Positions 17,607 through 26,393 of a stretch of 64,000 nt of DNA are shown piece after piece (position 1 is the first letter of the stretch; each line of letters opens with the position of its first letter). Made by a program: the position numbers and the translations under genes. The notes beneath the pieces are model-generated. The model saw only the letters and a list, made by a program, of their open reading frames with translations. It was not told the DNA's origin and did no database searches. The DNA comes from Cyanobium gracile_A (GTDB lineage Bacteria; Cyanobacteriota; Cyanobacteriia; PCC-6307; Cyanobiaceae), in the NCBI RefSeq assembly GCF_034931305.1, contig NZ_JAYGHY010000002.1, positions 1-64,000 on the forward strand, written 5' to 3'.

Positions 17607-17890
17607 TCAATGAAAAAGCTGGAACGGATTCCTCCGGTGTCGGGAATCCCAGGGAAAGCAGGCGGTCGGCATGGAGCGCAGAGCGGATCTGAGGGAGAGT
17701 CCGGTTCTGTTGGGCCTGAGCCGTCGGTGCGTGCCGAAGGGAGCCAGAGCGGCATGGAATTGTTGGAAGCCTACAACCGAGCCAGAGGCTGTATGGAGAA
17801 GCTTGAAGCGGAAGCGAAGCAATTCCGAAGGTTTCCCTGTCCCCTGACCAGGACGCCCCATTGTCAGCAAACCCTGATCAAGCTGATCCC

Positions 17891-18094
17891 ATGAAAACCG
17901 CCCCCGTCCCCTGGAGCCTCACCTGGCGTGAGGATGGCGAGCTCGGCACCCAGGATCTCTTCGACCTGCTCCAGGTCCTTGTGGCCAACGAAAGTCACGA
18001 CGTCCAGATGTCCCTGATCGCGGCCGTGGAGCAGCTCACAGTGAGCGACCTCCAGGTGATGGCCTGCGAGGAGGTGACCCGGATGTGTGCCTGA
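17891..18094 (+). CDS. Small acidic conserved cyanobacterial protein
   Basis: 67 residues starting at ATG 17891, with an in-frame TTG 30 bases upstream as an alternative. The sequence is acidic and soluble, with short helices (TQDLFDLLQVLVAN, VQMSLIAAVEQLTVSDLQVMACEEVTRM). No signal peptide, membrane segment or catalytic motif is visible. It looks like one of the short proteins shared by marine and freshwater Synechococcus, but I cannot name a family. It is divergent from the rbp gene and convergent with the small secreted protein that ends 10 bases further on. Confidence 0.55.
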   Translation: MKTAPVPWSLTWREDGELGTQDLFDLLQVLVANESHDVQMSLIAAVEQLTVSDLQVMACEEVTRMCA

Positions 18095-18103
18095 GGGCCT
18101 CGA

Positions 18104-18427
18104 TCAGATCGGGTAGCGCTTTGAGGTGGCGTCTTTGCAGCTGCTGCGGGCCGAGGAGATACTGCTGCCGCTCGTGATGCGATCGGCCACACAGCTGCAG
18201 GCGTAGTTGGCCATCCCGTCGGGAGCCTTCTTGCCGGACTGTGCCAGCTCCGTTTCGAAGGCGGAGAGGCAGATTGAGCGCACCACCTCGACGATGGGGC
18301 CAGAGGCCGCCTGCGCCGGCCCTCCCGCCGGCCCGAAGGCCGCCAGGGCCCCCAGGCTGAGGCTCAGCCAGACAGGACCTGGCAGGACGCGGGGGGAACG
18401 CAAACGGGGCCGCTGCTGGGAACGCAT
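18104..18427 (-). CDS. Small secreted cysteine-containing protein
   Basis: 107 residues. The N-terminus is a clear Sec signal: basic start (MRSQQRPRLRSPR), hydrophobic core (VWLSLSLGALAAFGP) and an AQA-A cleavage site near residue 40. The mature ~65 residues contain four Cys (SICLSAF, YACSCVAD, SSCKD), which could form two disulfides or bind a metal in the periplasm. I do not recognise the family. It is 35 bases downstream of the DEAD-box helicase gene on the same strand and may be its co-transcribed partner. Confidence 0.6.
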   Translation of the reverse strand: MRSQQRPRLRSPRVLPGPVWLSLSLGALAAFGPAGGPAQAASGPIVEVVRSICLSAFETELAQSGKKAPDGMANYACSCVADRITSGSSISSARSSCKDATSKRYPI

Positions 18428-18462
18428 GGTGGAGTTGGCGTGGTGAACGCCGGCGAGGGGAA

Positions 18463-20457
18463 TCAGGAGCCCAGTCGGGAGATCTGAAGTTCCTTGTTCA
18501 TCACCCTCAGGCGACGAAGGTCAGCGAAGACATCGTCAGGCATGCCCTTGGGCAGGTCGACGGTGCTGTGGGCATCGAAGATGCGGATCTTTCCGATCGA
18601 TCGACCGGCAAGGCCGGATTCGTTGGCGATGGCGCCCACAATGTTCCCGGGCTTGACCCGATCGCGCCAGCCCACCTCGATCCGGAACCGCTCCATGTTG
18701 TCCTCGGGGCCGTCCTCGCCACGCTCCTGGCTGCGGTCGTTGAAGGGCCGGCGATCCCCGCCCCGCTCCCTGTCACCACGGTCGCGGTCGCGCTCCCTGG
18801 TGGGGGCACCGGGACGGGACTGACCCCAGCGCTCCTCACCCTGGAGCAGCAGGGGTTTGCCGCCCAGCCCCAGCTCCAGGGCGGCGAGGGCCAGCTGGTC
18901 GGGGCTGCAGGATTGCTCCTGGGCCACCCGTTGCAGGATTTCGGCCAGCAGGGCCCGCTCCTCCGGGTTGCAGACCGGCTGCTGCAGGGCCGTGGTCAGC
19001 TTCTGGCGCAGGCGATCGAGGCGGTGCTGGTTGATGCTGGCGTTGCCAGGCACCTCCATGGCTTCGATCGGCTGGTTCACGGCGCGCTCCAGACCCCCCA
19101 GGAAGCGACGCTCTCGCGGGGTGAGGAACAGGATCGCTTCACCGCTGCGCCCCGCCCGACCGGTGCGGCCGATGCGGTGCACGTAGGCCTCGCCGTCAAA
19201 GGGGATGTCGTAGTTGATGACCAGGCCGATGCGGTCGACGTCGAGGCCCCTGGCCGCCACGTCGGTGGCCACCAGCACGTTGACGCGGCCATCGCGCAGA
19301 CGCTCGATCGTGCGCTCCCGCTGGGTCTGGGGCACGTCGCCGTTGAGCACTGCCACGTCGTAGCCGTGCTGCTCGAGGGATTCCGCCACCGTGAGGGTGA
19401 TGGCCTTGGTGCGGGCGAAGATGATCACCCCTTCGCTGCCCTCGGCCTCGAGCACCCGCTCGAGGGCTTCCAGCTTCTGGGGCCCGTTCACCACGAGGTG
19501 ACGTTGGCGGATGCGGCGGCCGTCGGCAGCCTTCTGGCGAATGGTGACTTCGGCCGGGTCCTTGAGATAGTTCTGGGAGATGCGGCGGATCTCCGAAGGC
19601 ATGGTGGCGGAGAACAGCACCACCTGACGCTCGGCAGGGAGCTGCTCGAGCACCCACTTGACGTCGTCGATGAAGCCCATGCGAAGCATCTCATCGGCCT
19701 CGTCCAGCACCAGGCTGCGCAGACCGGAGAGGTCGAGGGTGCCCTGGCGCATGTGATCCATCACCCGGCCGGGGGTACCCACGACGATCTGAACGCCGCG
19801 GCGCAGATGCTGGATCTGGTCGCGGAAATCGGCGCCGCCGTAGATCGGCAGCACCTTGACGCCCTTCATGCAGGCCGCATAGCTGTTGAAGGCCTCCGCC
19901 ACCTGCATCGCCAGTTCGCGGGTGGGGGTGAGCACCAGCACCTGGGGGGTGCGCTGGCCGGGATCGAGGCGCTGCAGCAGGGGCAGGCCAAAGGCCGCCG
20001 TCTTGCCGGTGCCGGTCTGGGCCTGACCCACCAGGTCGCGGCCGAGCATCAGCTCGGGAATGGCGGCTTTCTGGATCGGGGAGGGTTCCTCGAAGCCGAT
20101 GGCCGCCAGGCCGTCAAGCAGTTCCTGGCGCAGGCCGAAGGCGGCGAAGGCGCTGACGGGGACGGTGGTTTCCGCCTCGGGAGGGGCGATCGGGAGATCC
20201 GTTTCCGGGTTGGCGGAAGCAACGGAATCGGGGATGTGAATGGAGAGGTCGTCCTCCTGAGGAGCCACGACGGACGAGAGGACGTTGTCCTCGCAAGGCT
20301 GCTCAATGGCCGCCTGGGAATCAGCGGCACCGATGAGGGTGCTGCCGTCAATGATCTGGGTCACGGAATGCTGGAGCCTGGTGAATCCTTCAACGCAGGC
20401 CGGCAGCGGACCGTGGGAATGGGTGCCTTGCACCCGGGCTGCCTCGCCCTTGCTCAA
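18463..20457 (-). CDS. deaD: DEAD-box ATP-dependent RNA helicase (DeaD/CsdA type)
   Basis: Up to 664 residues. All helicase motifs are present: Q motif (IQKAAIPEL), AQTGTGKT, PTRELA, GTPGR, VLDEADEML, SAT, ARGLDV and HRIGRTGRAGR. The C-terminal region has an Arg/Asp/Gly-rich linker and then an RNA-binding DbpA-like domain (MERFRIEVGWRDRVKPGNIVGAIANESGLAGRSIGKIRIF), typical of DeaD/CsdA helicases used in ribosome assembly and cold adaptation. The start is uncertain: the frame opens with TTG 20457, which overlaps the stop of the upstream cupin gene (TTGA), and GTG 20364 is an alternative. The first ~100 residues are variable, acidic and unlikely to be structured. Confidence 0.93.
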   Translation of the reverse strand: MSKGEAARVQGTHSHGPLPACVEGFTRLQHSVTQIIDGSTLIGAADSQAAIEQPCEDNVLSSVVAPQEDDLSIHIPDSVASANPETDLPIAPPEAETTVPVSAFAAFGLRQELLDGLAAIGFEEPSPIQKAAIPELMLGRDLVGQAQTGTGKTAAFGLPLLQRLDPGQRTPQVLVLTPTRELAMQVAEAFNSYAACMKGVKVLPIYGGADFRDQIQHLRRGVQIVVGTPGRVMDHMRQGTLDLSGLRSLVLDEADEMLRMGFIDDVKWVLEQLPAERQVVLFSATMPSEIRRISQNYLKDPAEVTIRQKAADGRRIRQRHLVVNGPQKLEALERVLEAEGSEGVIIFARTKAITLTVAESLEQHGYDVAVLNGDVPQTQRERTIERLRDGRVNVLVATDVAARGLDVDRIGLVINYDIPFDGEAYVHRIGRTGRAGRSGEAILFLTPRERRFLGGLERAVNQPIEAMEVPGNASINQHRLDRLRQKLTTALQQPVCNPEERALLAEILQRVAQEQSCSPDQLALAALELGLGGKPLLLQGEERWGQSRPGAPTRERDRDRGDRERGGDRRPFNDRSQERGEDGPEDNMERFRIEVGWRDRVKPGNIVGAIANESGLAGRSIGKIRIFDAHSTVDLPKGMPDDVFADLRRLRVMNKELQISRLGS

Positions 20458-20831
20458 AGGTTGAAATGAGACTTTACCACCCGGCCGTAATCATCGCTGA
20501 AACGTTCGATGTCGTCCTCCCGCAGCTCCGTGCCCAGTTGCACCTCGATGATTTCCAGGTCGGAAGCTGCCGCCGCCGTCGCCCGATGGACGCCTCCGCA
20601 TGGAACGAAGAGGGTGGCGCCGGGGATCGCGGCGATGCCATCGCCATCGCACTCCATCACACCGGCCCCGGCCACCACCACCCAGTGCTCACTGCGGTGC
20701 TGGTGGCGCTGGAGGCTGATGCGTTGATCCGCCGTGATCAGGATCCTCTTGACGAGATAGCCGGGGCCCGTCGCCAGGGTTTCGAACCATCCCCAGGGAC
20801 GGTGGATGCGCGTCGTGCTGGAGGCTGTCAA
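20454..20831 (-). CDS. Phosphomannose-isomerase-like cupin protein
   Basis: 125 residues. This is a single cupin domain resembling the C-terminal domain of mannose-1-phosphate guanylyltransferase/phosphomannose isomerase type II: RPWGWFETL, VKRILITADQRISLQRHQHRSEHWVVVAGAG, LFVPCGGVHRA, IIEVQLGTELREDDIERFSDDYGR. The H-x-H and E metal ligands are in RHQHRSEHW and the last His in GVHRA. It lacks the nucleotidyltransferase domain, so it may be a stand-alone mannose-6-phosphate isomerase. The only start found is TTG 20831. The helicase frame begins in a TTGA overlap with its stop. Confidence 0.85.
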   Translation of the reverse strand: MTASSTTRIHRPWGWFETLATGPGYLVKRILITADQRISLQRHQHRSEHWVVVAGAGVMECDGDGIAAIPGATLFVPCGGVHRATAAAASDLEIIEVQLGTELREDDIERFSDDYGRVVKSHFNL

Positions 20832-20985
20832 CGGACGCCGCTGGCTGGGGATATGGAGGGGCTCCCTGAAGGGGAGAAATCTCAGCAGTGGAGGCTATTG
20901 GAGCAGGGGCTCCGGTGCGTTCGACCCGGGGGACCGTGCCGATGGATGAACTATGAATCCGTGGCCGATGCCCGCCCCAGACGGT

Positions 20986-22599
20986 TCACTTTTCGTAGGC
21001 ACCTGAGGCCGTATCGGTGAACAGCAGGGCGCCCTGCCTGGCCCGGGTCAGGGCGGTGTAGAGCAGGCGGCCATCCTGGGACCCGCCGCTGGGCAGCAGC
21101 ACGATCACCTCCTCGGCTTCGCTGCCTTGGGCCTTGTGCACCGTCAGGGCCAGGGCGGGCTCGGCCGCCCCAGCCAGCTGGCCGGGATGAATCCAGGTCG
21201 CCTCTCCGCTCCCATCGCCGAACAGCAGCCGCGCCGACGGCCCCGGACCACCCACGAGCAGCCCCACGTCTCCGTTGGCCAGATCCAGTTCCGGCAGGTT
21301 GCGGCGGCAGAGCACGGGGGTGCCCGCCGGCAGATCCTGCAGGACGCCGTCCAGTCGTTCCCCCAGCAGGGTCCGATGGATCGCCTCCAGCCCCCAGCGT
21401 CCCTGGCGCTGGGGGGCCATCACCAGCAGCCGGTCGCGCGCGGCGAGCAGCTCGTGGCAGCCTTGATCGGTTCCTGGCCGGCAGTGTGCCGCCAGCCCCG
21501 CCAGCGAGGCCTGGTGGCGGCGCAGCCGCTCCAGCAGTTCCGGCGGCAGGGTTCGGGGGGAGCAGGGACGCCACTGCAGGTTGTCAGTGGGCTCCAGGGC
21601 CTGCAGCAGCGGCAGGATCGTGGCGATCGGGTCGGTGGCCAGGCCCTGGCGCAGGGCGCTGGCCACTGCGGCAATGGCCCCGGCGTTGCGGTACGTGGTG
21701 GTCAGGGTGATGGCGGCGGCCCCGAGCTGGCCCCGGTGCTCGGGCCGTTGCAGCTCCTGGAGCACGGCCCCCGGTGCGATCGGTGGCAGCTGGCCCGGGT
21801 CGCCCACCAGCACCAGCCGGCAGCTGGTGGGCAAGGCCTCCAGCAGGGCGGCCATCAGGCCCAGGTCCAGCATCGACACCTCATCCACCACCAGCAGGTC
21901 GAGCTCGAGGGGGCGGCCGCGGTGGCGGCCGAAACGGTCGCCTCGGCTCTCCAGCAGCCGGTGCAGGGTGGTGCAGGGGATGGTGCCCCCGGTGGCGGCC
22001 CGCAGGCGGCCCGCCGCCTTGCCCGTGGGTGCCGCCAGGTGGAGGCGGCCGCCCGGCTCCACGGCCCGGAAGGCCGCGATCATGGTCGCCACGGTGCTGG
22101 TCTTGCCGGTGCCGGGTCCTCCCTCAAGCAGGACCAGCCCGTGGCTGAGCACCGCGGCCACCGCCTGCCGCTGGCGCCCATCGAGGCCCTCCAGAGCGGG
22201 GAGGCCCTGGGTCCCCGCCCCCCCGCTGGAGGCCGGTGGTTCCAGGCTGCCGGCACGGGCGATCAGGGCCTCGATCACCTCCTGACGCTGCCGTTGCCAG
22301 CGGCGCCACTGCAGCCGTCCCGCCTCCAGGGCCATGGGGCCGTCCGGATCCCTGCAGAGCGGACTGTTGGCCAGGGCGTTGCGGTGCTCCTCGGGCCAGG
22401 ACGCCGCGCTCACTTCAGCCGGTGCCGGTCCGTTCAGATCCAGTTCCAGGTCCCCCCGCCCCAGGGCTGCGCTGAGGGCGTTGATCAGCTCGCCGACCAG
22501 GGGATCGTTGGCCGTGCCGTAGAGACGCGGCAGGGCTTCGGCCAGGCTGGGGCCGAGGGCCGCCAGCCAGGGCTGGGGGGTGTGGCTGGGGTCCCTCAT
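20986..22599 (-). CDS. recD: Exodeoxyribonuclease V alpha subunit RecD
   Basis: 537 residues. SF1B helicase subunit of RecBCD. Walker A GGPGTGKTSTV, then HLAAPTGKAAGRL, LLVVDEVSML (Walker B), VLVGDPGQLPP (motif III), TTTYRN and the C-terminal motif LTVHKAQGSEAEEV plus LYTALTRAR. The start ATG overlaps the recB stop (ATGA), giving translational coupling at the end of the metallophosphoesterase-recC-recB-recD run. RecD is the faster 5'-3' motor in end resection and also protects against phage. At 537 residues it is slightly shorter than E. coli RecD (608). The frame extends far upstream inside recB but with no plausible protein. Confidence 0.95.
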   Translation of the reverse strand: MRDPSHTPQPWLAALGPSLAEALPRLYGTANDPLVGELINALSAALGRGDLELDLNGPAPAEVSAASWPEEHRNALANSPLCRDPDGPMALEAGRLQWRRWQRQRQEVIEALIARAGSLEPPASSGGAGTQGLPALEGLDGRQRQAVAAVLSHGLVLLEGGPGTGKTSTVATMIAAFRAVEPGGRLHLAAPTGKAAGRLRAATGGTIPCTTLHRLLESRGDRFGRHRGRPLELDLLVVDEVSMLDLGLMAALLEALPTSCRLVLVGDPGQLPPIAPGAVLQELQRPEHRGQLGAAAITLTTTYRNAGAIAAVASALRQGLATDPIATILPLLQALEPTDNLQWRPCSPRTLPPELLERLRRHQASLAGLAAHCRPGTDQGCHELLAARDRLLVMAPQRQGRWGLEAIHRTLLGERLDGVLQDLPAGTPVLCRRNLPELDLANGDVGLLVGGPGPSARLLFGDGSGEATWIHPGQLAGAAEPALALTVHKAQGSEAEEVIVLLPSGGSQDGRLLYTALTRARQGALLFTDTASGAYEK

Positions 22600-25500
22600 G
22601 GCGACCCCGCTGCGATGCCGGCCGCGGCGTGGCCGCCCAGGGCGCCGTCGAGGGCGAGCACACGGGCCAGGGGCGGCCGTTCCACGAACAGGCCCGGCAC
22701 CGCTCCTGGCAGGGCCCGCGCCCCCGCTTCTCCGGGGGCGCCGCGCAGGAAGACGTAGGCGTAGCCCCCCAGATGGCGTTCCGGCGCGTAGCCCGGCAGG
22801 CGCCAGCCCAGATAGCGGTGCAGGGCCACCAGATAGAGGTGGGCCTGGAGGGGGTAGTGGCTGTGGGCCATCAGGGCAGCCATCGCCTCCTGGCTGTAGT
22901 GGCGGGGGCCGCAGGCCAGGGGCCGACCCTCGCTGTCCCGCCGGCCCAGCCAGTTGCTCTTCCAGTCGGCCACCCACCAGCGCTCCTGTCCGTCGGCCCC
23001 GGTGGCGGTGAAGATCAGGTCGATCGAACCGGTGAGGAAGCCGCGGCTGGCCACCGGCAGGGTCGCCACGGTGGCGGCATAGGCGGCACCGAAGGCGCCG
23101 CCGGGGTGGTCGGCGAAGGCGGCCGCCAGACCCTCGGCCCTGGCGAAGCCGAGGGTGAGATCGAAGTTCATCTCGTTCAGCCGGCGTTCCGGTCCCAGGT
23201 CGGCCACCCGCAGGCCCCCCAGCTCGGCGCCGAAGGGGGTGAGCCGCACCAGCTCCAGTCCTTGCAGCAACGGCTCCAGGGGGTCCGCCTCCAGGCCAGC
23301 CCGGCGCAGCTCCCGCTCCACCAGCTCCCGGTTGGCCGCCGCATCGGTGGGACGGCGATAGTCCAGCTGTTCCAGCATCCGGTGCAGGCAGTCGCCGGCG
23401 GCTGCCCCGCGGGCGAAACCGGCCAGGGGGCCCTCTTCGGGCCACAGGCCGTCCCCAGCCTCCGGGGCCTCCTCGAGGGGGCTGGGATCACTGGTGTCCC
23501 GGCCTTGATCGAGGGCTGCCACCGACACCGGGGCGTTGTGAGCAGCGCGGGTCCAGGCGGTGTAGCTGCTGCGGCCCCAGGCCGTGTCCAGGTGGCGCAA
23601 GGGGACAGGGCCGCAGCCCAGGGCGGCGATGGCCTCCGGGGGCTGGGGCAGGCGGGGACGGCTTGGCCACTGCGTGGGGGGGTGGCGCAGATCCAGATCC
23701 AGCGAACGCTGGGCGATCTCCGTCCGCAGCCGCGCCTGCCAGTCGTCGTCGCCCAGGGCAGCGATGGAGTCCTCGTCATCGGGATCGGGCAGGGGCTCGC
23801 CTGGAAACAGCCAGGGGAACAGGGGGTTGGCCTGCTGTCCCTTGGCCGGTGCCCAGCCCAGCACCAGCAGGTGCTGGGCGCGGGTGACGGCCACGTAGGC
23901 CAGCCGCTCCCGCTCGGCCCGTTCGGCCTGCCGCTGCTGGCGGAGTGCTTGCCATCCCTGGCCCCAGGAGGGGCGCAGGTGAAGGTCGAGGTGGGACTCG
24001 GCGCTGCCGGGCGGCTGCCAGCGGATCCCTACCCGGTGCCGGCCCGATGGAGTGGTGCCGGCCGCCTCCCAGAGATAGGGGCAGACCACCACGGGAAACT
24101 CCAGGCCCTTGCTGCGGTGCACCGTGATCACCGTGATCGCCTCGTCCACCTTGTCGCTGTGGGCCTGGTGGGACTCCGGGATGGTTCCGGAGGCCCGGCT
24201 CTGGTCCAGCCGCAGCCGCCGCAGCCAGTCGGCGGCGGCGGCCACGGCGAGGTGCTCCACGTGCAGCCGTTCCTGCAGCAGTTCGGCCACCTGCTGCAGA
24301 TCCGCCAGCAACCGGCCGCCGGCACTCAGTCGGGCCAGACCTTCGCCGTCCACCAGCTGGGAGAGCATCCCGAGCGGTCCCTGATCGGGCAGATCCCTGG
24401 CCAGGGCCTGAAGCCGTCCGGCCAGCTCGCTCCATTCGCCCGGCTCGGCGGCGGCGATCCGCTCGGCCGACCAGGCGAGCAGGGGGGAGGCGGCCAGCAG
24501 CCGCAGGCGGTTGGGATCGGCCGGATCGGCGAGGGCATCCAGCAGCCGCTGCAGGGCGGTGGCCGCCGGACTGGCGAACACATCGGCCTTGCTCACCAGC
24601 CGGCTGGCGATGCCCTGGCGCTCCAGGGCGCTGCGCTGCTGCTCCGCCTGGTGGTGGTTGTGGACCAGCAGGGCGATGTCGCCGGCACAGAGGGGGCGGG
24701 CGGGCTGGCCGTCGCCCGCCTCGAGGGCGGGGGCCTCCTCCAGCAGCTCAGCGACGGCACCGGCCACCAGGTCGGGCAGCCGGCTCTCCAGTGCACTCTT
24801 GCTGGGCAGGGGGGCCTCGGCTGTCCGCTCACGGCCAAGCCAGAGCAGGCGCACCGGGGCCATGCCGTCGGGGCCGCGGCGCCGGGATCGGGCCTCCACC
24901 GCCGGCACCGGCAGAAGAGAGCGGGGCAGGCCCGCCGGGGCCATCAGTTTGTTGAGGCCGTCGATCAACGCCGGGCTGGAGCGCCGGTTCTCCTGCAGGG
25001 CGAGCACCTGCGCGGCGCTGCGGCGGGCCCGCCGGTAAGTGTCCAGGTCGCCGCCCCGGAAGCGGTAGATGGCCTGCTTCGGATCGCCCACCATCACCAG
25101 CAGGTGGGCGTCATCGGCGAAGGCCAGCCGCAGGATCCGCCATTGGACGGGGTCGGTGTCCTGGAACTCGTCGATCAGGGCCGCCCGGTACCGCTCGCCC
25201 ACCGCCCGCAGCAGGGGCGTGGGAGCGGTGGCCTCTGGACCCGGGTCGAGCCCCTCGAGCAGCTGGGCGAAGCCGATGCTGCCGCTGCGCGCCCGGCGCC
25301 GGGCCAGCTCGGCCCGCCCCCAGTGGCAGCCGTGCAGCAGCACCGCTTCGGCCGGACCCTCCCGCAGGGCGGCCACCGCCTCCAGCAGGTCCGGGCAGGG
25401 CAGTCGGCTGCCTGGCTCGGGGCCTTCCAGCGATCGGGCCACCCGGCAGAACGTTTCGGGGTGGAAATACCCCCCCAGCTCTTTCTCGGCACGGACGGCG

Positions 25501-26393
25501 GCGTAACTCCCGGCCTCGTCCTGGCCGGCGAGCCAGGCCTCGACCAGCCCGCAGTGATCGGTTCTGGGCTTGGCGGCATAGGGCGTGGTGCTGCTGGCGC
25601 CGGCGGCACGCCAGTCGCGGGCAGCGTTCCGGAAGGCCTGGTCGAGGGCCTGGCCCTGGTCCGTCCAGGCCTGCTTGAAGGTTCTCCAGGGCTGGTGCCA
25701 CAGCGTCTCCTGCTGCTCCACCAGCGGCCGATCCAGGCTCAGACCTTCGGGCAGGGGTTCAAGGACCAGGCCGGGATCCCCGTCGAGCAGGTGCAACAGC
25801 CGCTCCAGGTCGTCCAGGCCGGCGCCCGCCGCCAACCCTTCCACCAGATGCAGGGGAAGGGCCAGCACCTGCTGCTGCCAGTAATCGTGGGCGACCTGGC
25901 GCACCAGTTCACCGGCATCGGTCTCCACCGTCAGCTCAGGCGGGCGGGCGGCCTCCATGGCCTGGCGCCGCAGCGTGCGCTGGCAGAAGCCATGGATGGT
26001 GGTGATGTCGGCGGCGTCGAGTTCTTCGAGGGCCAGCAGCAGCAGGCCCTGCACCGTGTCGCGGGCGCCGGCCTCCTCCGGCTGGCGCTCCAGCCATTGC
26101 TCCAGCACGGGATCGGGAGCCCGCCAGCCGGGGGGGGGCTGGAGGCCGGTGAGAGCCTCCTGGATCCGACGGCCGATGCGGTCGCGCAGTTCCGCTGCCG
26201 CCGCGTTGGTGTAGGTCACCACCAGCAGCTGCCGTAGCCCCAGCCGCCGCTCGGCCAGGAGCCGCAGCACCAGGTGGGCCAGGGCGAAGGTCTTGCCGGT
26301 GCCGGCGCTGGCCTCCAGCAGCAGCACGCCATCATCGAGGGGGACGGCGTTGGGATCGAAGCTTTCGGGGGATGGGGCCTCGATGGTGGTCAT
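22596..26393 (-). CDS. recB: Exodeoxyribonuclease V beta subunit RecB
   Basis: 1265 residues. An SF1A UvrD-like helicase with Walker A LLEASAGTGKTFAL, VVTYTNAAAAELRDRI, IDEFQDTDPVQW (Walker B), GDPKQAIYRFRGGD, and ITVHRSKGLEFPVVVCPYLW. The C-terminal RecB nuclease domain begins near GDCLHRMLEQLDYRRP and carries the active-site strand RWWVADWKSNWLG with the D-x-K motif. It unwinds and degrades DNA ends and loads RecA in the RecBCD complex. The start ATG overlaps the recC stop and the stop overlaps recD, both as ATGA. Length is close to the E. coli protein (1180). Confidence 0.96.
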   Translation of the reverse strand: MTTIEAPSPESFDPNAVPLDDGVLLLEASAGTGKTFALAHLVLRLLAERRLGLRQLLVVTYTNAAAAELRDRIGRRIQEALTGLQPPPGWRAPDPVLEQWLERQPEEAGARDTVQGLLLLALEELDAADITTIHGFCQRTLRRQAMEAARPPELTVETDAGELVRQVAHDYWQQQVLALPLHLVEGLAAGAGLDDLERLLHLLDGDPGLVLEPLPEGLSLDRPLVEQQETLWHQPWRTFKQAWTDQGQALDQAFRNAARDWRAAGASSTTPYAAKPRTDHCGLVEAWLAGQDEAGSYAAVRAEKELGGYFHPETFCRVARSLEGPEPGSRLPCPDLLEAVAALREGPAEAVLLHGCHWGRAELARRRARSGSIGFAQLLEGLDPGPEATAPTPLLRAVGERYRAALIDEFQDTDPVQWRILRLAFADDAHLLVMVGDPKQAIYRFRGGDLDTYRRARRSAAQVLALQENRRSSPALIDGLNKLMAPAGLPRSLLPVPAVEARSRRRGPDGMAPVRLLWLGRERTAEAPLPSKSALESRLPDLVAGAVAELLEEAPALEAGDGQPARPLCAGDIALLVHNHHQAEQQRSALERQGIASRLVSKADVFASPAATALQRLLDALADPADPNRLRLLAASPLLAWSAERIAAAEPGEWSELAGRLQALARDLPDQGPLGMLSQLVDGEGLARLSAGGRLLADLQQVAELLQERLHVEHLAVAAAADWLRRLRLDQSRASGTIPESHQAHSDKVDEAITVITVHRSKGLEFPVVVCPYLWEAAGTTPSGRHRVGIRWQPPGSAESHLDLHLRPSWGQGWQALRQQRQAERAERERLAYVAVTRAQHLLVLGWAPAKGQQANPLFPWLFPGEPLPDPDDEDSIAALGDDDWQARLRTEIAQRSLDLDLRHPPTQWPSRPRLPQPPEAIAALGCGPVPLRHLDTAWGRSSYTAWTRAAHNAPVSVAALDQGRDTSDPSPLEEAPEAGDGLWPEEGPLAGFARGAAAGDCLHRMLEQLDYRRPTDAAANRELVERELRRAGLEADPLEPLLQGLELVRLTPFGAELGGLRVADLGPERRLNEMNFDLTLGFARAEGLAAAFADHPGGAFGAAYAATVATLPVASRGFLTGSIDLIFTATGADGQERWWVADWKSNWLGRRDSEGRPLACGPRHYSQEAMAALMAHSHYPLQAHLYLVALHRYLGWRLPGYAPERHLGGYAYVFLRGAPGEAGARALPGAVPGLFVERPPLARVLALDGALGGHAAAGIAAGSP

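Noticed and set aside
17607..17870. 87-codon minus-strand frame upstream of the RRM gene
   Set aside because: No homology that I recognise and poor composition; more likely the leader region of the RNA-binding protein gene.
22629..26237. 1202-codon plus-strand frame opposite recB
   Set aside because: Antisense shadow of recB with biased Gly/Gln/His/Arg composition and no domain.
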